Assembly (NCBI GenBank): GCA_024220525.1
Contig: JAMYWO010000007.1
Location: 90,311 to 154,310, forward strand
From: Cochliopodium minus
Lineage: Eukaryota; Discosea; Himatismenida; Cochliopodiidae
Length of the DNA: 64,000 nucleotides
Direction of reading: 5' to 3'
Positions 33,201 through 46,238 of this stretch are shown in pieces; positions within the stretch are counted from its first letter, which is position 1; each line of letters starts with the position of its first letter. A model generated the notes under the pieces. That model did no database searches. It saw nothing but the letters and a program-made list of their open reading frames with translations, and had not been told where the DNA came from. The position numbers were made by a program, and so were the translations under genes.

Positions 33201-36200
33201 TTTATCTAATTTTTTTTTGTTTGTTTTATGATCTATTTTTTCTGTTTTTCATCTCTTTTATTTGTTTTATATTTCATTATTTTTTATTTTAAATACATTC
33301 ATTTTATATGTTTTTATTTTTATTTATTTTTATTGTTTTATTGATTTTGTTTTAATTCATTTTTCATTTATTTTGTTTTAATTTTTTAAAATTTGTTTTT
33401 TAATTTTACATTTTTTGTTTCTAGGTGATGAAATGAACTTGCATTTACCTCAAACAGAAGAAGCAAGAGCAGAAGCACTCTTGCTCATGGGTGTCACCAA
33501 CAATCTTATCACCCCCAAAAATGGAGAATCTCTCATCAAACCCATCCAAGACTTTATCACCGCTTCTTACTTGCTCTCCAACAAAGACAGATTTTTTGAC
33601 AGAGGACAATTTGCATTGCTATGCTCATATTTCTGTAATGCAGATGAGGTAAAATTTTTTTATTTTTTAAATTTTATCATATTATTTTTTATTTTATTTA
33701 TTATTTAAATTTATTCATTTTTTGATTTATGATTTCTGATTTTTTATTTTTATTTTTATTTATTTTTTGTTTTAAGATTATTTTATTTTTATTTTTATTT
33801 TTATTTTTAAATAATTTATTTGATTAATTTTTTGTTGAAAATTAGGACATTGATCTACCTCCCCCTGCAATATTCAAACCAGTAGAATTATGGACAGGAA
33901 AACAAGTGTTCGGAGTTCTTTTGAGACCAACACGTGAATCACAGAGCTACGTCAACTTGGAGACAGACTCCAAAGGATACAAAAGCAACTTGAAAGAGAA
34001 AGACCCCGCAGACACTTATGTCGTTTTCAATAACAGTGAGTTGATGTGTGGTGTCATGGACAAGAAAGTTTTGGGCGTGGGTAAAAACTGTTTGTATCAC
34101 TTGTTGTTCAGAGATTACGGGAACAAAGTTTGTGCCCAAAAAATGAGTGCTTTGGCAAAGTTATGTGCTAGATTTCTTGGGAACTTTGGATTTTCGATTG
34201 GTATTGAAGATGTAATCATTTTCTAAAATTTTTGAATTTTTTTTTAAAATTTTTTTTTCAGATTTATTTAAAGTCTATTCATTTTTATTTTTATTAATTT
34301 TTTATTGTTTAAAAAATTTCATTTTTTCATATATTTTTATTATTTTTAAAATTTTTTTTTTCTTAATAGGTTACCCCTTCAGAAGAATTGAAAAAAATCA
34401 AACAAGGTATCGTTTCTGCTGGTTATGTTGAATGCAAAAAATTCATCGAACAGTTTAAAACCAACAAACTTCCAAGAAAGCCGGGTTGTACAATGGTAAA
34501 ATAAAAAAAAAAATAATAAAAAAAAAATAAACATGCTCCATACTATTTTGATCAATTTTTATAACTCAACCAAGATACAATATAATTGATCGACAAATAA
34601 TTTGTTGTATCTTTATAGATCAATTTTACAAACAAATTTTAAAGTTTTAAAAATTAATTTTAAAGAATTATGATAATTTTAGATTTTACTATCTATAATT
34701 TCAAAAAAAAAATTTTAAAGTAAAAAATTAATTTTGTTCAATTTTTCATTTCAACTTTTTTGATAAGTTTTAAATTAATTTTTTAATCTCATGTTAATTA
34801 TTAAATTAAAATGATTTTGTAGGAAGAATCTATTGAAAGTTACCTCAACAAAGAACTCTCAGACATCAGAGAAAAATGTGGTAGCAGATGTATGGAGATC
34901 TTACCAAGAAACAATTCTCCGCTAATAATGGCAGTGTGCGGATCTAAAGGATCTTCCCTCAACATCTCTCAGATGATCACTTGTGTCGGCCAACAAACCA
35001 TTTTTGGACAGAGAATTCCTTATGGTTTCGTTGACAGAACTTTGCCTCATTTCAAAGTTAACTCCAGAGAACCTGATGCTAAGGGTTTTGTTGAGAACAG
35101 TTTTTTCACTGGTATTAGCCCTTCTGAATTTTTGTTTCACACAATGGCAGGAAGAGAAGGTATTATAAAAAAAAAATTAATAAAAATAAAAAATAATAAA
35201 TAAATATGTAAAATAAAAAATAAAATAAAACAAAATAAAAATTAAATTAATAATTCATAAAAACCTGAATTAAAAATAAATAAATAAAAATAAAATAATG
35301 AAAATAAATTTAAAAATAAATGAAAATGAAAATAAAAATTAAAATAACAAAGAAAGAAAATAAAAATAAAAATAAATAAAAAATTACAATAAAATAATAA
35401 TTCATCAAAAAATTAAAAAAATAACAAAGAAAGAAAATAAATTTAAAAATAAAAATATTGATTACCTTTATTTCTAGGACTTGTTGATACTGCCGTCAAA
35501 ACAGCAGATACAGGTTACCTTCAAAGAAAGTTGGTTAAATCTCTCGAAGAGTTGGTTGTTCACTATGACGGTAGTGTAAGAAATTCCTCAGGACAACTCT
35601 TCGCACTTACATATGGTGATGATGGGTTAGATCCTTCAAGGTAAAAGGATTGAAAATTTTTATTTTGATTTTTTAAAATTTAATTTTTTATCATTTTAAA
35701 TTTGATTTTATATTTTTTGATTTTGATTTTAAATCTTTTATTTTTTATTATTTTTTATCATTTTTTATTTTTATTATTTTATTATTGATTATTTTATTTT
35801 ATTATTATTTTAAAGCATTTTAAATTTTAATTTTTTGATTGATTGATTTTTTTTTTTTCTTTTTATATTGAATTTTTCAATTATTTTTCATTTGATTTTA
35901 AATTTCCATTTAATTTTGATTTCAAATCTTCAATATTATTTTATTTTATTAATTTTTTTTAATTTTTATTTTTTATTTTTTATTTTTTATTTTTAAATTT
36001 TTTTGGTATTTAGTATGGAATCGGACCAAAAACCAGTAGACTTTAGCAGAGTGCTAAACCAAGTGATCAAAACCAACCCCGACAAAGAAAACTATCCTCT
36101 CACACCATCCCTCTTCCGAGAAATGGTCGAAAACCTCTTAGAAGAGCTCGAAAACAAATCCTCCAAAATAGAATTATTGTTTTGGAAGCAAATGAGAGAC

Positions 36201-38534
36201 TTTTTCTTCGAGAAAATCTTCAACAAAAAAACCAAGTTTCATTCTCCCAGCTTCTTCGAACAGTTTGAGACCAAGTTTGAGAGGTTTTCTGACGACCCCA
36301 CCATTTTGGACAATTTGGTTCGTATCACTGACAAGCAGGTCAAAATCTTTTTTACGACTTGCGAAGAGAAGTACAGGAAGGCCGTCACTGAGTATGGTTC
36401 TGCAGGTAAACCTAAATTCAAAAAAAAAATTTGATTCTTTTGGTTTTTTTGAATTCTAAATTTTAATTTTTATAGTTATTTAATTTAAGTTTTTTTTTTC
36501 AGTTCAAAAAATGTCTTAAATTCAAATTTTTAATTAAAATTTAATTCTAATTTATTTGATAAAAATTTAATTAATAAAAATTTGTTTATATATTCCAATT
36601 TTAAGCTCTATTTTATTTAATAAAAATTTATTAATTTTACTTTTATTAAAAATAAATTTTATTAAAAATTTTCCAATCTTTTAATTTTTTTTTAATTTAA
36701 ATTTTTTTTTATCTTTATTAAACAGTGGGAGCAGTAGCAGCACAATCAATAGGAGAACCAGCAACCCAAATGACATTGAAAACTTTCCACTTTGCGGGAA
36801 TCGCGTCAATGAACATCACCATGGGAGTGCCCAGAATCAAAGAAATCATTGGCGCCTCCAGCAAAATGGCCACCCCTGTCATCACCGCCAGCCTCATCAA
36901 CGGCACAAATGAAGAGGTCGCCAGGTTGGTCAAGTCTCGTTTGGAAAAGACTTTGCTCAAAGATGTGACCAAATACATTTCTGAAGTTTACCAATCCTCT
37001 GGTAATAAAAATTATTTCTATTTTTAATTTCTTTCAATTTTTCTTTTTTTTTCTATTATTATTTTTTTTTTCTTAATTTTTATTTATTTTTAAGAAATTT
37101 CAATTAATTTTTTATTTTATATTATATTTTTATATTTTATTTTTAAGAAATTTCAATTAATTTTTTTTTCAAATTTTATTTTTTAATTTTTTGTTTTATT
37201 TTTTTTATTTTTATTTATTCATTTTCAAATTATTTTTTATTTTTTTTTCAAATTTCATTTATTTAAATAATTCTTTAATTTTTCTTAATTTTATTTGTTT
37301 TTTATTTTCTATTTTTTAGGGAGCTACTTAGAAATAAAGTTGGACAAGAGGGTTATTAAGGCTCTTTTCCTAGACATTGACGCCACCTCTGTCGCACAAT
37401 CCATATCTTCTTACAGCAAAATTAAATTAAAAACGTAAATAATTTTTCTTTTTTTTATTTTTTAATTTTTATTTTTATTTTTATTTTTTAATTTATTTAT
37501 TATTTTTTTTATTTTATTTTATTTTTAAATTTTGTCATTTTTTTTTAATATTTTTAAAAGTGACGACGTAAAGAGCATAGGAACATGGAAAGTTCAAATA
37601 ACACTGCCATCAAAATCAAAAGAGTCCACCTTCTTCTTCCTCCAAAGAGTCAAAAGCGAAGTGTGCAACATCATCGTGTCAGGCATCAGCACCGTCGAAA
37701 GGGCCGTCATCAACAACACCTCCATCAAAAAGGACGAGTTCCTCTACAATTTGTTGGTGGAGGGTACTGACTTGAGATCTGTCATGACTACTAAGGGTAT
37801 CAATGGTTTGGACACTGTCAGCAACAATCCTGTTGAGATTGAAAAGGTTTTGGGCATTGAGGCTGCTCGTTTTGTTTTGATCAATGAGATTCATACCACC
37901 ATGAAGGGTCACAGTATCGACATTGATATTCGTCATTTATTGTTGATTGGTATAATATTTTTTATATTTAAAATTATTTATTGATTTTTTTTTGAAATTT
38001 ATCTTATTCGTTTTTTAATTTTCGTTTTTACATATTTTTAATATTATTTTATTTTGTGAATTTTGTTCCTTTTTAAATTTTATTGGTATTTTTTTAATTT
38101 TCGTTTTATTTTTTTCATTTTTAATTTTTTTAATTTTCGTTTTTACATATTTTATTTCATTTTAATATCTTTTTTTTAAAAATTAATTTCCTTTCGTTTT
38201 ATTTTTATTTTAAATTTATTTATTTTATTTTTATTAATATTTTTTTTTTTAATTAGGTGATCAAATGACCTACACTGGACAAATTCTTGGAATCAACAGA
38301 TTTGGTATGGAAAAAGTAAAGGACAGCACAATGAGTCTTGCCTCTTTCGAAAAGACAGGAGACCATCTTTTCGACGCAGCTGCTTTTGGAGAAGTGGACA
38401 GTGTGAGTGGTGTCAGTGAATGTATCATTTTAGGTCAGCCTATTCCTTTGGGTACTGGTTTGTTTGAGCTTTACGAAAAAGCCAAAGTAGAAGATGAAGA
38501 AGAAATTCCTTTACTTTTTGATAGTGTCAAATAA
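30246..38534 (+). CDS. POLR3A: RNA polymerase III largest subunit (RPC1)
   Basis: RPC1 forms half of the active centre of RNA polymerase III, which makes tRNA and 5S RNA in the nucleus. Seventeen exons close in frame to 1442 residues (human 1390): 30246-30599, 30701-30752, 31197-31503, 31669-31819, 31907-32008, 32247-32511, 32734-33165, 33425-33648, 33846-34211, 34370-34495, 34823-35159, 35478-35640, 36014-36405, 36726-37001, 37320-37434, 37561-37949, 38257-38534. Landmarks: clamp zinc site [53 protein letters not shown], catalytic loop ADFDGDEMN (Asp 552, 554, 556), bridge helix [18 protein letters not shown] and [16 protein letters not shown]. The residue before ADFDGD is Cys550, where Asn is nearly universal. 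The polymerase III call rests on FNECVCEPY and on the C-terminal part. Confidence 0.95.
34545..34640. repeat. Inverted repeat inside an RPC1 intron
   Basis: Within the 327-nt tenth intron, GATACAA and TTGTATC form arms around a short loop, and GATCAATTTT occurs on both outer sides. The structure could be a decayed MITE or a chance hairpin in AT-rich sequence. I found no second copy. Confidence 0.3.
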
Positions 38535-38575
38535 AAAAAAAAAATATTTTCTTTTAATTTAATCCATTTTTGAAA

Positions 38576-40828
38576 TTAAAAATTATTTTGTTTGAACAAA
38601 GATAAACAATCACTCAAGTTTTGGTTTTTGTGATTTTTTATGTTTTCAATTGAATCACTCTTCATTTGAGAATCTTTGATATAAGGATCAGCTTTGTATT
38701 TCAACAAAAGTTCTACCATTTCAACTGTACACAAGTTATGGTTTGTTGATAACCAAAGGGCTGTTCTTCTATTTGAACCTTCTAAATTTGGATCACATTT
38801 GCTCGAAAGCAAACATTCAAGAGTTTTCATTTTTAATTTTTTAGAAAAAAAGAAATAATGAAGAGGACTATCCCCTTCTTTATCAATAATGTTCACATTT
38901 GCATTATTTTCAATTAATAAGTTAACTATTTTGGGTGCAGATTTGCTAGCAAAATGTAATGAAGTTTGAGAATTGCTGTTTTTAAGATTTAAATCTGCTT
39001 TGTTCTCCAAAAACAATTTGATCAGATTATTATCTTTACAATAATTCGAGTACTTTTCAAGGAAAGAAAAGAAAGAGTTTTTGTTTTTCAAATTTATCAA
39101 ATTGATGTTGGATTTCATCTCCATAAAAAAAGAAAGTAAGTCATAAGAAATACTTTCACTTTGGCAAAGACAATTAAGAGGAATATCTGCAAAAGAATTT
39201 TTAGTGTTTGTATCAAAACCATTCTGAACTATCAACTTTATCACATTGTTCAAATTCTCCGATCTCTTTTCCTTTCTACACAAAATATGAAGAATAGTAT
39301 CTTGATTAGGTCTATCATTAGAGTTAAAATCAAATCCAAATTGAATGAATAAATGCATATTTTCAAGAATAGAATCAGATATTTTTTCTTCATTGAAAAT
39401 ATGAAAGAAGTTCTTGTGATCGATGTTTTGTTTTGGTCGGTAATTAGGATCCATCTTTTTCTCCAAAAAACAACGAATAATACCTTCATCCAGAAATTTA
39501 GTGTGAACATCTTTGTAAGCCAAAAGATCAAAAGCAGTTTTTCCAGTTGAATTGATCAAAGTTGGATCACAATCTCTTTCTAAAAGTAGCATTATCATCT
39601 CTTTCTTTGTTTTTGAATCTATTTTTTGGCTTTCCGATACTAAATGGAGAATGCTGTCTTGACCGTCCAGCGCATTGACACATACACCTTTTTCTAAAAA
39701 CTGTTTTACGAGTGGGATAAAGCTGAAAGATATGTTTTCAAAATTATTCATAAGATGAAAAAGAATGTTGGTTGAAGTTTTATCATTTTGTAATGTTTCA
39801 AAATTTAAATTTTTGAAAAGAAGATCTATCATTTCTAAAAAAAAAAAATGATTTTAAAAAAAAAAAAAATTAAAAATTAAAAATTTAAAAAAAAAATTTA
39901 AAATTTTATTTACCAGAATTGATAGATTTATTGTATCTCATCGCAAAATGAAAGACAGTTAATTTTGATTCATTTTTGAGATTTAAATCTCCTCCATTCT
40001 CAAAAAAGAGTTGGAAACAGTTGAAATTAGAGTTGACATTCCTTGCCATCAAATGAAAAGGGGTGTTCTTTTGCTTTGCAGAAAATAGGTTAGGATCTCC
40101 CTTGAACTTCAAAAACAATTTCAAAATATCCAATCTCAAACTAGGATTCACACAATCCAATAAAAACTTGTGAAACGTTGAATTTCCCGTTTTATTATCT
40201 ACTTTGTTCACATTCAATCCTTTTTCAAAGAGTCTGCTTATTTTTTGGAGATCATACTGATGATATTCTTTTTTGGGGTTTGCAAAATGAAAGAAAAGTT
40301 TCTTCATGTCTGACTGTGAAATTTCCTTTTCTATCAGCTCCTCTATTCCTTCTTTGTCTTCTTTATTTATTGACTCTTCAACTCTTATCTTCACTTCCAA
40401 CTTTTTATTTTTCATGAAATTTTTGAATTCTTCAAAAGATATGGTACAATCTCCATTCACATCACAATCCTATTTTAAAATAAAAAAAATTAAATCATTA
40501 AAATTAAAATTTAAAATAAAAAAAAAATTTATTAAATTAGAAATTTCAGATTAAAAAATAATTAGGATTCATTTTCTTTTTTATTTACATCAAATACTTC
40601 TTCATAGAATTCAAAGTATGGATTCAATTCCTTCTCTTTCTTCAACATTTCTTCTATCACGTTCCTAAACTCATCTATCTCGAGGCTCCCAGATTTATCC
40701 TCATCAAATTTCTTTCAAAATAAGAAATATTAAAAGGGATTATAAATTTAATAAAGGATTACCTTGAATAATTTTTTTATTTTCTTCTCATTTTCTGGCA
40801 TATCGAATTTATTTTCTCCATTTCCCAT
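38576..40828 (-). CDS. EF-hand and ankyrin-repeat protein
   Basis: Four exons (40828-40763, 40711-40589, 40469-39914, 39834-38576) close in frame to 667 residues. Two canonical EF-hand loops come first: DEDKSGSLEIDE and DCDVNGDCTISFEE, with acidic or oxygen side chains at the calcium positions. About fourteen ankyrin-type repeats follow, such as KNTPFHLMARNVN, SQTSLHFASKSA and GDSPLHYFFF. Calcium binding at the N-terminus may alter the ankyrin binding surface. The protein appears soluble, starting MGNGENKF; the Gly at position 2 is a possible but unproven myristoylation site. The gene is convergent with RPC1, with only about 40 bp between the two stops. Partner unknown. EF-hand plus ankyrin combinations occur in many protists. 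Confidence 0.8.
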
Positions 40829-41259
40829 TTGAATAACAATTATTGAAGAATCTATTCTAAATTGAAGGTATCTTTTGATTCTTTCAACCAATTTTTTTTT
40901 AATTTTCAAAAACATTTATTTGGGAATTTAAATTTAAGTCCTTCAATCTCAAGATTTGACAAACATGATACTTATTTAAACACTAAATATCACAATTTAT
41001 TGTACAAATTTTCAATTAAAAAACTATCAAGTTTGAAATTGAGGTAATGTATTCCAATCAGAACTCTTTTCTTATCTATTTTTTTTTTGATTTTGAATTT
41101 AAAAGAATCAAGGCGATTTTTTAAAGTTTCTTTGAATTAAAATTGATCTTTTTTGAATAGTTTGATTACTTGATTTTCAAAAATAATTTTTTTTTTTTTT
41201 AGCTGAAAAATTTATTAAATAAATAGATAATAAATAAATAATAAAAAAATAGGCAAAAG
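40829..41259. other. Divergent intergenic region
   Basis: This 431-bp gap lies between the EF-hand/ankyrin gene (-) and the transacylase gene (+) and should hold both promoters. A short plus-strand open frame near 40862 lacks an ATG and looks non-coding. No repeat or RNA gene is seen. Confidence 0.35.
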
Positions 41260-42442
41260 ATGAACAAAGCATTAAAAGGATTCAATAAAAAGACTGCATT
41301 TTTATTTCCAGGGCAAGGATCACAAAAAATAGGGATGGGAAAAGATTTATATGAAAAATATAAAGTAGCAAGAAGCATATTCGATCAAATGGACAGTGTA
41401 TTAGGAATAAAATTGAGCGAGATAATGATGAATGGAGAAAATGAAGTGTTATCAAGAAGTGAATATTCACAACCAGCTATCTTGGCTTGTTCATATGCTT
41501 TGTTTAAAATATATCAAGAGAAAAGCAACTTCAAATTCAATAGGGAAAAAGATGTTGAAAGATTCATTACAATAGGGCATTCCCTTGGTGAATTTTCGGC
41601 ACTTACTGTCACTGATATGATTGAATTTGAAGATGCTATAGAGATTGTTAACAAAAGAGGAATGGCAATGCAAGAATGTTTGAAAATGAAACAAAAAGAT
41701 GGTAAGATAGATTTGATTCAATCTCTTCAAAAATAAATTTTATATTCAAAAATATCATAATCCTAAAAGATGAGTATTAATCATCCAAAATCGATACATT
41801 GTATAACAATATAAACAATTTGGATATCCGTTATTTCTTGTATTCTAATCTCTTTATGATTTTTGTTTATTTTGGAATATTAATTTAGGAATTGAAACAT
41901 CAATGATGGCATTGGTTGGAGAAATAGGAGTAGATAACATCAATAATTTCATCAATATAAATGATATGAACAATGGAAAGGATATAGTTGAAATTGCAAA
42001 TATAAATTCTTCTCAACAAGTGGTATTAAGTGGATACAAACATAGCATCAGCAAATTGATCGATATTTTAAAACAAGAGAAATATAAATTCAAATCCATC
42101 CCTTTGAATGTCCAATTGCCCTTCCATTGTAAACTATTGAATCCTGTATGCAATGTTATGAAGGGTATATTGGATACAAAAGATCAACACTGGAAATTTT
42201 TGGATCCAACAATCCCTATCCTTATGAATCTGGATTGCAAACCTTATTATGAGGTGAATGATATCAAAAATAATCTTGTCACTCAAACCATAAAGCCTGT
42301 TGATTTCCATGGTTGCTTGAAAGAATCTGAGAAGATGGGATTTTCCGATTTCGTTGAAGTAGGTTTTGGTTCCACTCTTTCTTCTCTTGTCACACGTAAT
42401 TTATCAAATGTAAATATAAAACATATAACTGAATTGGAATAA
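41260..42442 (+). CDS. MCAT: Malonyl-CoA:ACP transacylase (FabD/MCAT)
   Basis: MCAT moves malonyl from CoA to acyl carrier protein in type II fatty-acid synthesis, normally mitochondrial in such organisms. Two exons (41260-41701 and 41889-42442) close in frame to 331 residues. Signature residues are present: FPGQGSQ near the N-terminus, GHSLGEFSA with Ser108, NKRGMAMQE with Arg133, and LPFHCKLL with His227. The ATG gives MNKALKGFNKK, a short basic start that could serve as a weak organelle signal. The protein stands alone, not fused to a synthase, so a dissociated pathway with a separate ACP is implied. The length fits the family. Confidence 0.9.
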
Positions 42443-42848
42443 AATATTGTTTATTTTGTTTCAATCTCGAATATTCTGTTTCTTTCTTTGTATGTTTGGT
42501 TGAAAAATTTTGAAACTCATTTTTTTTTTTTTATTTTTCTTTGAAATACTTCTCAACATGTAATATTCAAAGCTGGATTTATGTTTAATTGAATAGATAA
42601 GTTTGATAAAATATCATTTGAATCACTTGGAGTATTCTTCACTTATTCAAAATAAAATTTTAATTAAAAAAAATAAAAAAAAAATTTCTTAATTGTTCTT
42701 AGCTTCAATTCTTCCACAAACAATAAAGAAAAATAATTTTAGAATTTTGGATTATATCAAAAATTGTTTTGACATCAAAAATTAATTTTGGAAAGATAAT
42801 TCAAATTTACTTTGGGAAAATTCAAAAAATAAAAATATAAAAATATAA
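42443..42848. other. Intergenic region
   Basis: This is a 406-bp spacer between two plus-strand genes, AT-rich with T and A tracts. No coding exon, repeat or RNA gene is recognised. It should contain the promoter of the OTU protein. Confidence 0.3.
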
Positions 42849-45800
42849 ATGTGTATATTCTGTGTATTAGGATCAGTCAATCCATTATTAAAAGAATATC
42901 CAAAGATTGGAGATGAATTGCCACCATTTGATCTCACATTCTTTCTTCCAGATGTGACAAATAGAAATAAAACACAAAAAAATTTGGCAGAGATATTGAT
43001 AGATGAGGAAGCATATAAACACATTCCTATTCAAGTGAAACAAATCATAAAAAATCAAGATACAATTTTCTTTCCACTCAGAACTGAAGGAGACGGAAAT
43101 TGTTTGTTGAGAGCTATCTCCCGTGCAATGTGGGGTACAGAAGATTGGCATGAGATCTTGAGGAGAAAGATGTTCTCTGAAATAACAAACAATGAAAACT
43201 TTTATAAGAAATATTTCGCTCAAACAGGATTTACAAATGAAGAATTGGATGAGATAGAAGATGATTGGAAAATTGTAATCAAACAAGCAAAAGGGTAAAG
43301 AGAAAATTGAAAAAAAAAAAAACATAACAATAAATGAATTCAATATCATATAATATATTTGCAATGATAGATGGAGAAAGAGATATATTTTATGAAAAGA
43401 AATATGGAAAATTCTCTTTCATTTTTTTCAAAATTACTCTAAATTTTATAAAATTTTTAAACTCATAATTCTTTAAAACCATATTTTACAAAGAGATGGG
43501 AGCTATTTGCAAGGTATATTTTCTTTTTTTTTTCCAAATCAAAAAATAATATTTTTTTATCAAAACAATCTATAACAATAAAAAGCAATTCATATATTCG
43601 CCTTATCAAACCTGATAAAGAGACCTATCATTCTATATGCACCTGATAATGATATTGATAATTTTGGAATAGGAGCAACTGGAGTTGCTGGAACATTTGT
43701 ACCAATCAGATATGATCCAATCAAAGTAATATAACAAAAAAAACCTTCATTTCTTCAAATTTATATCCTATTTCTACCTTGATTTTTATTGAATCTTATC
43801 TTTCAATAGTGTTCATCAAAAATACCTTTGGCAATATGTTGGTCATCAAGTTTCAAAAATCATTTTGTTCCGATTGTAGGATTTTCTGGTAAATTAATTA
43901 ATCATTCCTTTGTATTCCTTTTTCAATGTATTCATAATATCAAAAAAAAAAAAAAGGAAAACCCACACCATCATGGCCAATCATTCAATCAGCATATATC
44001 ACAATCACCAATGAGAAATTGAAAGAATATATTCATATAGAAAAGAAGGTATTGGATCACAACCATCATGTTACCACCAAACATCTCGATGATTCAATGA
44101 TCGAACCAAAAACCAATATTGTGCCAAGAAACTGCCACATGGAAGAGTTGGAGGGAATGAATGATAACTCACATCTCATCATCAACTTGGAATCTCTGAC
44201 TGCATACGAATGCCAAATAACGTTTCCTAAAGGAATCAATGTTTCAAAAAAACTCGAACAAATCTTGAAACCTTTTGACTTTGAAGATTGGAAGCTCCCT
44301 CGCTTAAAAAAGCTGCTCATCAATTTCTCCACGAGAAGCGATCTGGATGGATCAAGGTTGAAGAAGGAGCCCTCTTTTATCTGCCCTTGTGGTTATAAAC
44401 ATTTGGTTGACAACAAGAGTTATGATCTTTACATGGATATCAGAGATTGTGGGATCGGTTGGAACTATGGCGAAAACGAGATACACATCGCCGAAAGGTT
44501 TTTCGAAAAGTATCCTTTTGAGCCAGATTTTAGGTTACAAGTCATTCTTGCTGTCAAGAAGAAGAACGAGATGGTCAGAATAAAGTTGTTACCTTCTGAC
44601 CCTTCGGACGAAGAGAAGATTTCCATCAGGATGAGCTGTTCTCGTTGCGACAGTGTCCTCACCTTTCCGAAATTACAAGTCGAGCTGAGTTGTCAACATT
44701 GCAAACATACTTTCGAGAACCCTCAGGGAATTATAAAGAAAGATTGTCCTTTCGACGAATGTGAGGGCAAAATGATTTTCGTCACAGGAAAGATCTACGT
44801 GTCTTGCGACACTTGTAAAAAAACAATCATTATTTTCGGATGCAACAAATGTCACAACTCTACTGGCGCACCTGTAGAAGAAGCCAAGAACAAAGAATTC
44901 GTCCCTTGCATGACTTGTGGAAATAAAATGATCACCCCTTTCCACAGCGTCTGCAAAAGACCCAAACCCTTGTTCCCTATCACAGAATTTGTATTTACAA
45001 AATCCTTCAACTCCGAACAGCTCGTCAATATCATCAAAAAGCTCAGCGTCAAAGTGACAGGGACGTACGGATTCACCGAGAAAGATCTTCTCGTCCTCTC
45101 CGATCTTGCTCCTAAAATAATCAACGAGAAAACTTTTTTCACACAAGACGAAATCGATCTTTTCATCAACAAAATGTTTTTCTGGGAGTTCCCTACCATT
45201 GTCCCTTGCATAGATCTCTTCAAAATCTTGCTTCTCAACAGCGCTTCTTACAAGTTGCTTTCTAAGCTCAATTTCGCCGAAAGAGCGGATCTTTTGATCG
45301 AGATTGCCTTTCGTTACAAGAAGGAGAAGGATTCCTGGAAGATCTTTCTCGTCACTTCACAGTGTCTCGTCAACAACTTTGCTCTTCATGATAAAGTCAA
45401 CAACGGAACTTATTTCAAGAATTTGGACAATGTCCTCAAGTATATCGATTATTGTTTGGAAACCAAAAATCCTAAAATTTTTGTTCAAATCTCCAAAATA
45501 CTTCTCAAGTAATCATTTTTTTATCAAATCATTTTATTATTTTAATTCATTATTTTTAATTTTATTATCTTTTATTTTTATTTATTTTTATTCATTTATT
45601 TTTATGTTTTTTATTAATTTTAATTCATTATTTTTTTTTTTCATTCATTATTTTTGATTTAATTTTTATGTTTTAATTTTTTTTTTTTTTATTTATATTT
45701 ATTATTTATTATTTATTATTTTTAGTTTGTCTGTCATCCCTTCAAAGTATGCCACTTTCGAGGCAAGAAACCAAATCAGCACCTTCCTCATCATCAACGT

Positions 45801-46137
45801 CTTCCCCATCCTCCTCAGCATGCGGGAAGATCTCGTCAAACAAACCCTCAAGCTCGGGCCAAAACCCACAACCGAAATCGAAGATCTCAACACCAAAAAA
45901 ATCTTTAATGATCTCTCAACAAACTTGAATTCAATTAATGAAGCTCTTTTCGCTCTTTTTGTTAGTTTGGGTAACATTTTGTTCGCGGAGACTTCTCTTG
46001 TTAAGTCCCTCAATGAGAACGGCATTTCTTCTTTGATTGAGCAGGTCTTTCATTGGGGCACTTTGATTGATAAGTCTTGGGAGGATCCTTTCAAGTTTAA
46101 AGTGGAAAATTCTATTCTTGAAATTATTTTAAAATAA
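42849..46137 (+). CDS. OTU deubiquitinase with zinc ribbons and C-terminal PUL-like domain (VCPIP1-like)
   Basis: Six exons (42849-43294, 43494-43513, 43586-43725, 43810-43888, 43957-45508, 45726-46137) close in frame to 882 residues. The OTU domain has EGDGNCLLRAISRAMWG with Asp82 and Cys85, GDGSYLQAIHIFALSNLIKR, and NHFVPIVG with His220. It is closest in pattern to VCPIP1, a p97/VCP-linked deubiquitinase. Cys pairs at about 368 and 455-545 (FICPC, SCSRC, SCQHC, SCDTC, GCNKC, CMTC) look like zinc ribbons. From about 575 to the end the sequence fits a PUL domain: DLFKILLLN, FLVTSQCLVNNF, VQISKILLNLSV and ALFALFVSLGNILF. PUL in PLAA/Ufd3 binds the p97 C-tail. The protein is therefore probably a p97-recruited deubiquitinase that carries its own adaptor. 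A 20-nt exon lies inside the OTU fold. Confidence 0.8.
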
Positions 46138-46238
46138 TAAAAGGGCAAACAAAATAAAATTAATTTTTAAATATTACATTTTTTTATATTTTTTATTTTT
46201 TTTTTATTTCTATTAATTATTATTAAATTTAATATTAA

